Below, one piece after another: positions 23,615 through 31,185 of a DNA stretch of 64,000 nucleotides. Both the position numbers and the translations under genes were made by a program. The stretch's first letter is position 1; each line of letters begins with the position of its first letter. The DNA is from Methylobacterium nodulans ORS 2060 (GTDB taxonomy: Bacteria; Pseudomonadota; Alphaproteobacteria; Rhizobiales; Beijerinckiaceae), in NCBI RefSeq assembly GCF_000022085.1, contig NC_011894.1, positions 4,145,001-4,209,000 of the forward strand. The letters are read 5' to 3'. The notes under the pieces are model-generated. The model had not been told where the DNA came from. It was given only the letters and a program-made list of their open reading frames with translations, and did no database searches.

Positions 23615-24066
23615 TGGTCGCCTACAACTTCAAGCCGCGCTTCGTCGAGCCGATCGCCCTCGGCGCCAAGGCGCAGACGATCCGCGCGCACCGCGGCATC
23701 ACCAACCAGGGCCGCCACGCCCGGCCCGGCGAGCCGCTGCAGCTCTACACCGGCATGCGGACCCGCCACTGCAAGCTGATCGGCCGGACCACCTGCGAGA
23801 GCGTCGATCGGATCGTCCTGACCCTGCCCAGCCTCGCGCAGCGCCCGTCCGTGATCCTGACGAACAGCGCCGGCACGGTGATCGAGGACACCGACGATCC
23901 GGGCAAGCTGGACGCTTTTGCCAGGCGGGACGGATTCCGCGATTTCGACGACATGGCCGCGTTCTGGCGCGCGGAGCACCCGGACGTGTGGGTGTTCTCC
24001 GGAGTCGTGATCCGCTGGCCGCCCTTCCAGAACCTCGACGCCCTCGACCCAGCGAGGGCCGCATGA
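23614..24066 (+). CDS. ASCH-domain protein
   Basis: 150 residues. AYNFKPRFVEPIALGAKAQTIR near the start and PGEPLQLYTGMRT are typical of ASCH proteins, a PUA-like RNA- or nucleotide-binding fold common in phages. Related phage proteins are thought to sense or process modified nucleosides. The ATG overlaps the upstream TGA. The next ATG (24063) opens a frame that runs antisense to a membrane-protein gene and may be the stub of an interrupted gene. Confidence 0.8.
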   Translation: MVAYNFKPRFVEPIALGAKAQTIRAHRGITNQGRHARPGEPLQLYTGMRTRHCKLIGRTTCESVDRIVLTLPSLAQRPSVILTNSAGTVIEDTDDPGKLDAFARRDGFRDFDDMAAFWRAEHPDVWVFSGVVIRWPPFQNLDALDPARAA

Positions 24067-24121
24067 GCAGCCCTCTCGTGATCGACAGTTACGCGGTCAG
24101 GGCCGAACTCGGCCCCACCCC

Positions 24122-24358
24122 TCACAACACTGCGGCTGCCCCGGGGGGCGGGAGAAGTGCATCCACTGCCATGCTTCGGATGACTTGGTTCTGCACACTG
24201 GCGACTGTCAGTATCGCCAGGATCAGAAGCATGGCGATGCCCATAAGAAAAGGCGTGATCCGGTCCGCATACTGGCGGGACATCTGCAAGATGGCGCATC
24301 CAAGTGTGAAGATCGCCGCCGATGCAAGCGGCAGGGCGAGCGACTCCAGCAACTCCAT
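24122..24358 (-). CDS. Two-helix membrane protein, opposite-strand moron candidate 1
   Basis: 78 residues with a perfect GGAGG five bases before the ATG. Two membrane helices are predicted, LALPLASAAIFTLGCAIL near the start and FLMGIAMLLILAILTVASV in the middle. It is transcribed against the surrounding rightward unit and lies between the ASCH and methylase genes. A small membrane protein in this setting suggests a superinfection-exclusion or lysogenic-conversion role, but this is only context. Confidence 0.65.
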   Translation of the reverse strand: MELLESLALPLASAAIFTLGCAILQMSRQYADRITPFLMGIAMLLILAILTVASVQNQVIRSMAVDALLPPPGAAAVL

Positions 24359-24445
24359 GGGGTCCTCCGACGCTATGCACTGCAGCGGATGTAGGTGCAG
24401 TCACGGCACATCGCACTATTCTGCGACGCACGGAGGCGTGATCCC

Positions 24446-25349
24446 ATGACCTCCGCCGCCCTTGCGCCCACGTCCGAGCCGCCGCGTCCCGTCCTGCGCT
24501 GGCACAGCGGCAAGTGGCGCCTCGCCCCCTGGATCGTCCGGCACTTCGCGCCCCACCGCCTCTACACCGAGGCGTTCGGCGGCGCCGCCAGCGTCCTGCT
24601 GCGCAAGCCGCGCTCCTACGCCGAGATCTACAACGACCTCGACGACGACGTGGTGAACTTGTTTCAGGTGCTGCGGTCTGATCGCGCGCCGGAGCTGATC
24701 GCGGCTCTGCGGGCGACCCCCTTCGCTCGCGCGGAGTTCGAGCAGGCCTACGAGATCTCGAACGATCGGGTCGAGGAGGCTCGACGGCTCATCGTGCGGT
24801 CGTTCATGGGCTTCGGATCGAACGGCCATAACCGGCGGGCACCGACGGGCTTCCGGTCGAATGGCTTCCGATGCGGCACGACCCCGGCTCAAGATTGGGC
24901 CGGACTGCCCGACGCGCTGGGCCTCGTGATCGAGCGGCTGCGCGGCGTTGTGATCGAGCACCGCGACGCGGCCGAGGTCCTGGCCCAGCACGACAGCCCA
25001 GAGAGCCTGCACTACGTCGATCCGCCGTATCTGCCGGAGACGAGGTCTCTCCGGAACCCGTACGACATCAAGCATCGCGGTGGCATGTACGCTCACGAGC
25101 TGACGGCCGCCGACCACGCGCGCCTCCTCGACGCGTTGTGCGGCCTGAAGGGCATGGTGGTGCTCTCCGGCTACCCGTCGCCGGTCTATGACGCCGCGCT
25201 GCCGGGCTGGACGCGGGTCGAGCGCGCCGCCCATGCCGACGGCGCCCGGGCGCGCACCGAGGTGCTGTGGATCAACCCGCGCGGCCGCCCGCCTCTCCGC
25301 CTTCGGCAGCGTGCTCGCCCAGGCGCAGCTCTTCGAGGTGCCGGCATGA
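24446..25349 (+). pseudogene. Dam-type (D12) DNA adenine methylase with a frame disruption near its end
   Basis: The first 278 residues are a D12-class N6-adenine methylase: LRWHSGKWRLAPWI (SAM motif I region), TEAFGGAASVLL and the catalytic YVDPPY. After LWINP the frame is lost at 25280. Removing one base there restores AAARLSAFGSVLAQAQLFEV and a stop at 25347-25349. Read as given, the frame runs on antisense to the next gene as far as 26038. The catalytic core is intact, so a sequencing error, a recent mutation or a still active enzyme are all possible. The start is ATG 24446 with GGAGG upstream. Confidence 0.82.
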
Positions 25350-25369
25350 TTATTCAGCTAGTGAAAGGG

Positions 25370-25891
25370 TCAAACCTGGAGGTCATTTTCTATCTGTCGC
25401 ACGAGTTGTCTCACGATCTCGCGCCGGGTCGCAAGGTTTTGGAGCAAATTCTCAGAATAAGTGCCGCTCTGGATTCGGGCCAACGCATCTTCAAGAATGG
25501 ACCTGCATTCGATCATTTGCCGATGCATTTCAAGGGCTGCTCTTGTTGCAGCGCCTCTCGTCTTTCCGGACGAGAGAAGCGACCATATGAGATTGGCAAG
25601 AGATGTGAAATGAGGCGCCTGCCGCCGCAATGCGTATTCTCGGCCAGAAGTTACCGCCATTTCGTCACAAGCCAGCTCAAGCATCTGAGCCGCCTCATTG
25701 CAGACCGCGAGCAAGCCTCTGTGAAATTCAACATCGGAATAATTTTGCTGAGATCTCTGGAGTTTTTCGCTTCGTTTCGCTTGTTTGTCGCCGACGTAAA
25801 TTGCTACCACAAGGGCGAGAAGACTTCCTATTGCTTGAACCCATGCGGGGGCATTTGCACTCCCAAGTGTTTCAGAAACGATGCTCACCAT
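25370..25891 (-). CDS. Membrane-anchored coiled-coil protein, moron candidate 2
   Basis: 173 residues. One N-terminal membrane helix (WVQAIGSLLALVVAIYVG, about 17-35) is followed by a basic stop-transfer stretch (KQAKRSEKLQRS) and a helical cytoplasmic part. The DNA looks clearly more A/T-rich than its neighbours, and it is transcribed against the unit. It lies between the methylase end and the 26-kb gene. The architecture resembles small single-helix proteins found as accessory genes in prophages; no family is recognised. Confidence 0.65.
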   Translation of the reverse strand: MVSIVSETLGSANAPAWVQAIGSLLALVVAIYVGDKQAKRSEKLQRSQQNYSDVEFHRGLLAVCNEAAQMLELACDEMAVTSGREYALRRQAPHFTSLANLIWSLLSSGKTRGAATRAALEMHRQMIECRSILEDALARIQSGTYSENLLQNLATRREIVRQLVRQIENDLQV

Positions 25892-26120
25892 AGCCGCCTG
25901 CGTTTATTTCTGGGGCCTGCAGGAGAAGCCGACAACGCCGGCGCCTGCAAGCGATATCCACAACTAGTCGGGCGACAGACGACTTTCATTTCGGCCCGCG
26001 TTCCCGTTCGCCCCTCTATGGCTGGAGGTCGGCCATGACCTCCGCCCGCCTCACGGACCTGTGCGCAGAGGGCGCAAGCCGACCGGCGACGTGCCGCTCG
26101 ATGCCGTCTTTCCGGGCGGC

Positions 26121-26486
26121 TCAACCTAATCGCTGCGGGTGTGAGGTGGCGATGTCGGCTCCATTTCTCACCCACATCAAGGTCAGTGACCACGCTTTTC
26201 TCAAGCGGCTGCCGAAGGATGCTCGGCGTTTCATCAGTCGCAGCGTGCTTGCTTCGGTTGATGTGCTGCGCGTAATCTGTTCTTCATCTACAGCCAACCA
26301 CAGACCTACAGGCGCGCTGGCTCCATCAAAGCTGATAAAGAAATGTTCGAATTTTCTCTGCGGCTCTCCTTCTGAGTGTATGAGTGGAAGATTCTTCTCA
26401 GAGGCAGTAACCCGACCGAAGAACGTAACACCGTTCATGATCAGAATTGCGCATGAGGCTTCGTCGTCGCGACCCATCATGGTCAT
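26121..26486 (-). CDS. Opposite-strand protein of unknown function, moron candidate 3
   Basis: About 121 residues from the ATG at 26486; ATGs at 26480 and 26477 or a GTG at 26540 are alternatives. A beta-rich core (ASCAILIMNGVTFFGRVTASE, FEHFFISFDGASAPVGLWLAVDEE) is followed by a basic tail. The A/T-rich composition and orientation set it apart from the rightward genes. A short plus-strand stub (from 26035) and a tail (to about 26662) flank it, perhaps parts of a gene it interrupted. Confidence 0.55.
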   Translation of the reverse strand: MTMMGRDDEASCAILIMNGVTFFGRVTASEKNLPLIHSEGEPQRKFEHFFISFDGASAPVGLWLAVDEEQITRSTSTEASTLRLMKRRASFGSRLRKAWSLTLMWVRNGADIATSHPQRLG

Positions 26487-26665
26487 CCCCCCAGGATGTA
26501 GCCGCACCGACAACGTTTCCGGTTGCAGGCCGTGCCACACAATCAGGGGTTTTGATTAACGTAGCCTTGCCCGGAGAAGAAACGTCGGCGGAAGCACTTA
26601 GCGGCCTCTCCCGCCTCACCCCGCCCTCAGGGCGCACCGATCCCTCATCCGCAGGAGTCTGACCA

Positions 26666-27130
26666 GTGTCCCGTCGCATCTACGTCGCTTCGTCCTGGCG
26701 CAACCCGAAGCAGCCGGCGGTCGTCTCCGCGCTGCGTGAGGCGGGCCACGAGGTCTACGACTTCCGCAACCCCTTCAATGGCGTGCCGGGATTCGCGTGG
26801 TCGGAGATCGACCCGAATTGGGAGGCATGGTCGGCCGCCGAGTACCGGCGCCTGCTGACCTCGCATCCGATCGCCGCCCGCGGCTTTGTCAGCGATTTGC
26901 GCGGCATGCAGTGGGCCGACACCTGCGTCCTCGTCCTGCCGTGCGGGCGCAGCGCGCACCTGGAGGCCGGCTGGTTCTGCGGCGCCGGCAAGCGCTGCCT
27001 GATCCTGACCCAGGATGGCGAGGAGCCCGAGCTGATGGCGCTCCTCGCCACCGACATCTGCATCTCGCTCGAGGAGGTGCTGCAGCGGCTCGCGGGCAGT
27101 CCGGGCCCGCTCGCCATGGCTGCGGAGTGA
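26666..27130 (+). CDS. Nucleoside 2-deoxyribosyltransferase-like protein
   Basis: 154 residues. RRIYVASSWRNPKQPAVVSAL at the start, ADTCVLVLPCGRSAHLEAGW and AGKRCLILTQDGEEPELM match the nucleoside deoxyribosyltransferase/DUF4406 fold used in phage nucleotide metabolism. The CGRSAHLEAGW stretch holds the usual active-site Glu. The start is GTG 26666 after GGAG. The chemistry may differ from true transferases, since many family members are uncharacterised. Confidence 0.82.
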   Translation: MSRRIYVASSWRNPKQPAVVSALREAGHEVYDFRNPFNGVPGFAWSEIDPNWEAWSAAEYRRLLTSHPIAARGFVSDLRGMQWADTCVLVLPCGRSAHLEAGWFCGAGKRCLILTQDGEEPELMALLATDICISLEEVLQRLAGSPGPLAMAAE

Positions 27131-27134
27131 GGCC

Positions 27135-27575
27135 ATGACGACCGAGACCCAAGCCGCGGCCGCCACCGGTCCCGCCTTCCCCCGCTTCGACGGTGCCGAT
27201 GTGTGGGTCACCCTCACCAACGAGGAGAAGGCCGAGATCGGCGCTATCGCGGTCGAGCTCGTCGTCACCCGGCGGCTGTGGCAGCGCGTCTATGAGGATG
27301 GGCTGAGCGACATCATCCAGCGCGCCACGGGCGCCGCGCTCCAGTTGCTGCCGCATCTCCTCGATCAGGCCGTGTCCGACGTGCTGCCGGACGGCGCCCT
27401 GGAGGCGGAGGACGGCGTCACACCGCGCGTCCCGTCGCTGCTTGGCGGCATCTGCCGCGACTGCGGCTGCACCCAGGAGGACGCCTGCCCTGGGGGCTGC
27501 GGCTGGGCCGGCGAGGACCAGTGCACCACCTGCGCGGCCGAGAACGCCCCCGCGGCGGGCCGCGCCGAGCTCTGA
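27135..27575 (+). CDS. Phage protein with C-terminal Cys-rich zinc motif
   Basis: 146 residues. The C-terminal part has CRDCGC, CPGGCGW and CTTC, six or more Cys fit for zinc binding. The N-terminal half is helical (EEKAEIGAIAVELVVTRRLW). It is 4 bases from the previous gene. Function unknown. Confidence 0.6.
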   Translation: MTTETQAAAATGPAFPRFDGADVWVTLTNEEKAEIGAIAVELVVTRRLWQRVYEDGLSDIIQRATGAALQLLPHLLDQAVSDVLPDGALEAEDGVTPRVPSLLGGICRDCGCTQEDACPGGCGWAGEDQCTTCAAENAPAAGRAEL

Positions 27576-27590
27576 CCCTGAGGCCGCCCC

Positions 27591-27824
27591 ATGGCTGAGT
27601 ACTGGCGAGACATCGCGACCGCACCGCAGGACCCGACCCGCCGCATCCTGGTGCGCGGCGGTAGGTGGGAGCGCGGCAATCAGGAGGTCATCCCGCAGGC
27701 CTTCCCGAGTCTGGTGACCTGGGATGGCGAGTGGGTCGTCTGCGACAATCTCGGACCGCGCTCGACCATCCGAGATCCTGTGGAGTGGGCGCCGCTACCG
27801 GAGGACGCGCGCCATGTCGGCTGA
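27591..27824 (+). CDS. DUF551-like small phage protein
   Basis: 77 residues. The start YWRDIATAPQDPTRRILVRGG and the end DPVEWAPLPED fit DUF551-type early phage proteins, which end in a Trp followed by a PLP-like stretch. It overlaps the start of the next gene by 11 bases. Confidence 0.6.
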   Translation: MAEYWRDIATAPQDPTRRILVRGGRWERGNQEVIPQAFPSLVTWDGEWVVCDNLGPRSTIRDPVEWAPLPEDARHVG

Positions 27825-28521
27825 CCGCAATCGGAACGCTGCGGTGGCGAAACTCGCCTCAGGCTGTGTAGAGCAAGCCTCCAACGACGGCGAACAAGAA
27901 GCCCGCCAGATAGAGGATGCTGTTGGCTCTATCAGAGCGGTCCTCTCGGCCTACGAAGCCGACGATCAACACAGTCGCGCCGGATGCAGCCACAAGTCCA
28001 CCGAACAGGGTCACCGCAAAATCCTCTTCCCGTGTCCGGGGGAGCCGCATGGCTATGGCACAGCCGTCGCACCATCAAGCCCGGCCTATCCTGCTGACCC
28101 CGCCCGAGCCACCTACGAAGCCCGGTTCGCCGGGTTCACGCTCGGCCCCCGCGGCGCCGCCCCGGCCTGGGATGACCTCGGCGGCGAGGCCCGAGAGGTC
28201 TGCCGCGCCGCCGCGGCGGCCGCCCGCGAGGGCACACTCGACCCGCGCGACGCCTTCACCGACTCGATGATCCTGTTTGCCGTCCGTTACTGCCTCGGGC
28301 GCCATAGCTATGCGCCTGGACTGTGTTGCGACTGGCTTCGCGAGCACTGGCCGCATCTTCGGCCCAAGGGGCGTGATCTGATCCTGCGCGATATCCGCGA
28401 GCACGTGGAGAGGCAGGAATCCCGGCCTCCTGAGAGCCGGGACGCCATCGCCGGCTGGGAGATCGACCTCCAGATCTGGAAGAGCTTTCTCACCTGGGCG
28501 GAGGCCGCCGATGGCCGATAG
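27814..28521 (+). CDS. Phage protein with an opposite-strand gene embedded in its N-terminal half
   Basis: 235 residues if read from the coupled ATG at 27814. The C-terminal 130 residues are convincing (ATYEARFAGFTLGPRG, MILFAVRYCLGRHSYAPG, CCDWLREHWPHLRPKG). Residues 16-79 are antisense to a membrane-protein gene and have random composition, so that stretch may be an in-frame insertion. No other good start exists between 28050 and the conserved part. The end overlaps the next gene. Confidence 0.6.
   Translation: MSADRNRNAAVAKLASGCVEQASNDGEQEARQIEDAVGSIRAVLSAYEADDQHSRAGCSHKSTEQGHRKILFPCPGEPHGYGTAVAPSSPAYPADPARATYEARFAGFTLGPRGAAPAWDDLGGEAREVCRAAAAAAREGTLDPRDAFTDSMILFAVRYCLGRHSYAPGLCCDWLREHWPHLRPKGRDLILRDIREHVERQESRPPESRDAIAGWEIDLQIWKSFLTWAEAADGR
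27859..28050 (-). CDS. Two-helix membrane protein, moron candidate 4
   Basis: 63 residues from ATG 28050, or 51 from the GTG at 28014, which has GAGG upstream and may be the real start. Helices are LFGGLVAASGATVLIVGFVG and LYLAGFLFAVVGGLLYTA, joined by a charged loop (REDRSDRANS). It is embedded antisense within a rightward gene. Layout and size resemble moron candidate 1. Function unknown. Confidence 0.6.
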   Translation of the reverse strand: MRLPRTREEDFAVTLFGGLVAASGATVLIVGFVGREDRSDRANSILYLAGFLFAVVGGLLYTA

Positions 28522-28693
28522 CCCCTTCAGCACCGCCGACGGCTTCTGGTGCGATGAGTGCCAGAACCTCGGCACGACCGAGTGCCTGTGCGGCGGGGAT
28601 CTCTGTGTCTGCGACGCCTACGGCGAGCTGCCGTGCCCAAAGTGCAGCGGCCAGCTGTGGAGCATGGCCGACGATCGGGAGGAGGGGCCGTGA
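28511..28693 (+). CDS. Small Cys-rich zinc-binding phage protein
   Basis: 60 residues with CDEC, CLCGGDLCVC and CPKC, enough Cys for two zinc sites. It overlaps the upstream gene by 11 bases and the downstream GTG by 4 bases. Function unknown. Confidence 0.65.
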   Translation: MADSPFSTADGFWCDECQNLGTTECLCGGDLCVCDAYGELPCPKCSGQLWSMADDREEGP

Positions 28694-29151
28694 GCACCTT
28701 CGACACCATCCTGTTCGGCCTGATCGCGCTCGCCACCCTGTTCGCCTTCACGCGCTACGGCTGGCGGGCCGTGCACTGGCTGGGCTGTGGCATTGCCCTG
28801 ATCGGGCTCGCACTGGCGAACTTAGGACGCGGAAGGGGGAGGGGGAGGGAGACAATGAGACCAGGCGCTCTGACGGAGGACGAGGCCGATGCGATCTACA
28901 CCGCCCTGGTCGAGGAGGCTGGGGCACCTGACGACGAGTACGATCGCGAGATCTTCGTGCGCTCCGCAGCCGGCGTGCTGCCGCTGGAATGGCGCTTCCA
29001 GGGGCGGCTCGGGTTCGGCGGCAAGCTGTACTTCGACGGGGAGCGGCCGCCGCGTGTCGATTGCTATCCGCAGGATCGGAACGACGAGCGCCAGGCGATC
29101 ATCGCCCGCACCAACGAGCGGCTCACTGTACTGGAGATCCTCCGTGCGTGA
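28690..29151 (+). CDS. Membrane-helix segment fused to a small phage protein
   Basis: 153 residues from GTG 28690. Residues 1-48 have two hydrophobic stretches (LFGLIALATLFAFTRYG and VHWLGCGIALIGLALANL) and are duplicated as a separate gene at 29212. After an RG-rich joint the frame continues into MRPGALTEDEADAIYTALVEE, which has its own ATG (28855) and a GGGAGGG ribosome site. The cell may therefore make a fusion, a separate 98-residue protein, or both. Function unknown. Confidence 0.55.
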   Translation: MSTFDTILFGLIALATLFAFTRYGWRAVHWLGCGIALIGLALANLGRGRGRGRETMRPGALTEDEADAIYTALVEEAGAPDDEYDREIFVRSAAGVLPLEWRFQGRLGFGGKLYFDGERPPRVDCYPQDRNDERQAIIARTNERLTVLEILRA

Positions 29152-29215
29152 GTTCGTGCACATCGCGCTCGGGGCGCCGCTCGTGGTGTGGCGCAAGGGG
29201 GAGGCCGGCCGGTGA
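29144..29215 (+). CDS. Possible 23-residue peptide
   Basis: GTG 29144 overlaps the upstream stop and the frame ends at a TGA overlapping the next GTG. The sequence REFVHIALGAPLVVWRKG is hydrophobic. It fills the space between two coupled genes, but shortness limits support. Confidence 0.3.
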   Translation: MREFVHIALGAPLVVWRKGEAGR

Positions 29216-29373
29216 GCACCTTCGACACCATCCCGCTCGGCCTGATCGCGCTCGCAGTCCTGTTCGCCTTCACGCGCTACGGCTGGCGCGCCGTGCACTG
29301 GCTGGGCTGCGGCATCGGATTGATTGGGCTCGCGCTGGCGAGTCTCGGACGTGACAGAGGGGAGGGGAGGTGA
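29212..29373 (+). CDS. Small two-helix membrane protein (second copy)
   Basis: 53 residues from GTG 29212. It is a near copy of residues 1-52 of the protein at 28690 (TFDTIPLGLIALAVLFAFTR, VHWLGCGIGLIGLALASLG). Here it stops on its own. The excisionase ATG follows three bases later. Confidence 0.55.
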   Translation: MSTFDTIPLGLIALAVLFAFTRYGWRAVHWLGCGIGLIGLALASLGRDRGEGR

Positions 29374-29375
29374 AC

Positions 29376-29801
29376 ATGCGCAGGGCAGGGCGCATTCCCG
29401 ACAGGGCCGACGTCGCGGACGACACGCCGCTCCGCCTCGACGACGCCGCAGCGCTTGCGTTCCCGGCTGGCTCTGGTGTGTCCGCGCGCAGCTTGCGGCG
29501 AGAGGGGCAGCGTGGTCGCCTGCGAATCTTCGAGGTCGCTGGCAAGCACTTCACCACCCTGGCCGATATCAGGCGGATGATCGAACAATGCCCCGTCCAG
29601 CCAAAGGCGCGCGCCTCTATTACCGAAAATCACACGAGCGCTGGTTTGTCCGAGATTCCGGAGGCGTCGACTTCAGCACGGGCTGCCGCCATGGAGAGCG
29701 TGAGGCGGCTGAAAGAGCGTTGCAGGAATACCTCGCGCGCAAGCACAAGCCCGACTTCGGCCAAGGTGATCCCGCTCGGATCCTCATCGCCGACGTCTTG
29801 A
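29376..29801 (+). CDS. Excisionase-like DNA-binding protein overlapping the integrase gene
   Basis: 141 residues from ATG 29376 with GGAGG upstream. The first 75 residues (PLRLDDAAALAFPAGSGVS, SLRREGQRGRLRIFEVAGKH, LADIRRMIEQC) form a winged-helix excisionase-like domain. The rest is Ser/Thr-rich and overlaps the integrase start by about 210 bases in another frame. Long xis-int overlaps of this sort recur in Rhizobiales prophages. It should direct the integrase toward excision. Confidence 0.7.
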   Translation: MRRAGRIPDRADVADDTPLRLDDAAALAFPAGSGVSARSLRREGQRGRLRIFEVAGKHFTTLADIRRMIEQCPVQPKARASITENHTSAGLSEIPEASTSARAAAMESVRRLKERCRNTSRASTSPTSAKVIPLGSSSPTS

Positions 29802-30745
29802 GCCTCTACGCCGACGAGCGCGCCGCCGAGACGAAACGACCGGATGTGGTGTGGAGCGCGCTGCCACATTTGATCGACTTCTTCGACGGCCGGATGGTGG
29901 CACATGCCACACCGAACCTCTGCGCCGGCTATGTCCGCTGGCGGAGGGCGATGCCGCAGAAGCGCTTCAAGGATCCCGAGACGGCTCCGCGGGTCGGTAC
30001 GCAGACCGCCCGGCGCGAGCTCGAGGTGTTGGCCGCTGCGTTCGGCTACGCTCACAAGGAACACAAGCTCCTGTATCCCGTGGCCGTGACGCTACCGGAC
30101 AAGGCGCCCGCGCGCGATCGGTGGCTGACCCGGTCCGAGGCCGCGCGTCTGCTATGGGCTGCGCTCGGCTTCCGACGAGTCGGCACGCACCCGATCACCG
30201 GCCGAGAGATCTGGCGGCGGACGGGGGAGGCTCAGGGCAAGACGCGCCACGTCGCCCGCTTTATTCTCTTGGGCCTCTACACCGGCACGAGGCATGACGC
30301 GATCCTGCGCCTGAAGTGGCTGCCGAGTCCTATCGCGGGGTGGGTCGATCTGCGAGCCGGCATCCTGTATCGGCGCGGCACGGGGGAGGGGGAGAGCACG
30401 AAGCGCCGGACGCCCATCCCGCTGTCGCGCCGGCTCCTCGCCCACCTGACCCGCTGGCGATCGCAGAGCGTCGCCCACGTGGTCGAGTTCGAGGGGCTGC
30501 CGATCGCGAAGATGCGTCGGGGATGGCGCACTGCGCGAGAAGCGGCCGGCCTTGGGCCCGAGGTGACGCCCCACATCCTGCGCCACACCTTCGCAACCTG
30601 GGCTGTGCAGGGCGGGGCGCCGTTCGGCCTCGTCGCAGGCGCGCTCGGTACCACGGAAGCCATCGTGGCGAACGTGTATGGTCACCACGCGCCAGAGCAC
30701 CTGCGCGGCGTGGTCGAGACCGTGTCCGGCCGGCGCCGCTCGTGA
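29588..30745 (+). CDS. int: Prophage tyrosine integrase
   Basis: A 385-residue site-specific recombinase. Catalytic residues are Arg235 in LYTGTRHDAIL, His329 and Arg332 in HILRHTF and Tyr364 in NVYGHH. The N-terminal arm-binding and core-binding domains occupy about 1-175. The start is ATG 29588 (MPRPAKGARLYYRK). It ends 106 bases before the 3' end of tRNA-Val, which is the likely target of integration. Confidence 0.93.
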   Translation: MPRPAKGARLYYRKSHERWFVRDSGGVDFSTGCRHGEREAAERALQEYLARKHKPDFGQGDPARILIADVLSLYADERAAETKRPDVVWSALPHLIDFFDGRMVAHATPNLCAGYVRWRRAMPQKRFKDPETAPRVGTQTARRELEVLAAAFGYAHKEHKLLYPVAVTLPDKAPARDRWLTRSEAARLLWAALGFRRVGTHPITGREIWRRTGEAQGKTRHVARFILLGLYTGTRHDAILRLKWLPSPIAGWVDLRAGILYRRGTGEGESTKRRTPIPLSRRLLAHLTRWRSQSVAHVVEFEGLPIAKMRRGWRTAREAAGLGPEVTPHILRHTFATWAVQGGAPFGLVAGALGTTEAIVANVYGHHAPEHLRGVVETVSGRRRS

Positions 30746-30870
30746 ATCGAGCGTGGCTGTGGTGCAGCGCAGCAATTCTGGGTTTTTGGGAGGTATTTGG
30801 GAGCTGAGCCGTTCGCAGCTCGCCGGAAATCGCCTAAGTCCTTGAAGCCGTTGGTGGGCGGTGACGGGCT
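30746..30870. other. Probable prophage right attachment region
   Basis: The integrase gene ends beside the 3' end of tRNA-Val. Tyrosine integrases commonly use tRNA 3' ends as attachment cores. The core would lie around 30845-30870 (CCA end and T arm), and arm sites would lie in 30746-30850. The matching left copy is outside the window, so the exact core cannot be set. Confidence 0.6.
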
Positions 30871-30927
30871 CGAACCGCCGACCCTCTCGGTGTAAACGAG
30901 ATGCTCTACCAACTGAGCTAACCGCCC
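30852..30927 (-). tRNA. tRNA-Val (anticodon TAC)
   Basis: A 76-base cloverleaf on the minus strand. The acceptor stem GGGCGGT pairs with ACCGCCC, the D-loop reads GCTCAGTTGGTAGAGC, the anticodon loop is TTTACAC and the T arm GGTTCGAACCC. The CCA end is encoded. Its 3' end faces the prophage. Confidence 0.95.
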
Positions 30928-31008
30928 TCAGGGCGGCATGGTTAAGGGGAGCGTCCTGCGAGCGCAAGGCCTCGCGCGGGGCCGAGCGTTTTTCCGCGTA
31001 TCGCCTGC

Positions 31009-31037
31009 TTGACAGGCCGGGGCCGGCCTCATACACC
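31009..31037 (+). promoter_or_regulatory. Promoter for the tRNA-Asp genes
   Basis: TTGACA (31009-31014), a 17-base spacer and TACACC (31032-31037) precede the first tRNA-Asp by 29 bases. The spacing and perfect -35 are convincing; the -10 is weak. Confidence 0.55.
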
Positions 31038-31066
31038 GCCGCCATCGCAGCACAGCGATGCGCCGC

Positions 31067-31143
31067 GCGGACGTAGCTCAGTTGGTTAGAGTGCCGGCCT
31101 GTCACGCCGGAGGTCGCGGGTTCGAGCCCCGTCGTCCGCGCCA
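31067..31143 (+). tRNA. tRNA-Asp (anticodon GTC), copy 1
   Basis: A 77-base tRNA. The acceptor stem GCGGACG pairs with CGTCCGC, the anticodon loop is CTGTCAC (GTC) and CCA is encoded. It is 42 bases from a second, near-identical copy. Confidence 0.95.
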
Positions 31144-31185
31144 TTCTTCCCTTCGTCGGGTGATCGTCGTCGCACCGCGTCTCAC

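Larger units (their letters stand above)
28690..29355 (+). repeat. Direct duplication of a ~145-bp membrane-protein segment
   Basis: 28690-28835 and 29212-29355 are about 90% identical by eye, with the second copy intact and the first fused to the next frame. The pair brackets a single small gene. This points to a segmental duplication inside the prophage. Confidence 0.8.

Noticed and set aside
25350..26038. C-terminal continuation of the Dam-type methylase to 26038 (547 codons in all)
   Set aside because: The extra 260 codons are antisense to a better supported gene, and a shift at 25280 restores a normal methylase end.
26666..27130. Possible anti-restriction or toxin function for the deoxyribosyltransferase-like gene
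   Set aside because: The sequence supports only a nucleotide-metabolism fold; nothing indicates a toxin or its partner.
1..30745. Insertion sequences or transposases within the prophage
   Set aside because: No transposase motif or flanking inverted repeats were seen.
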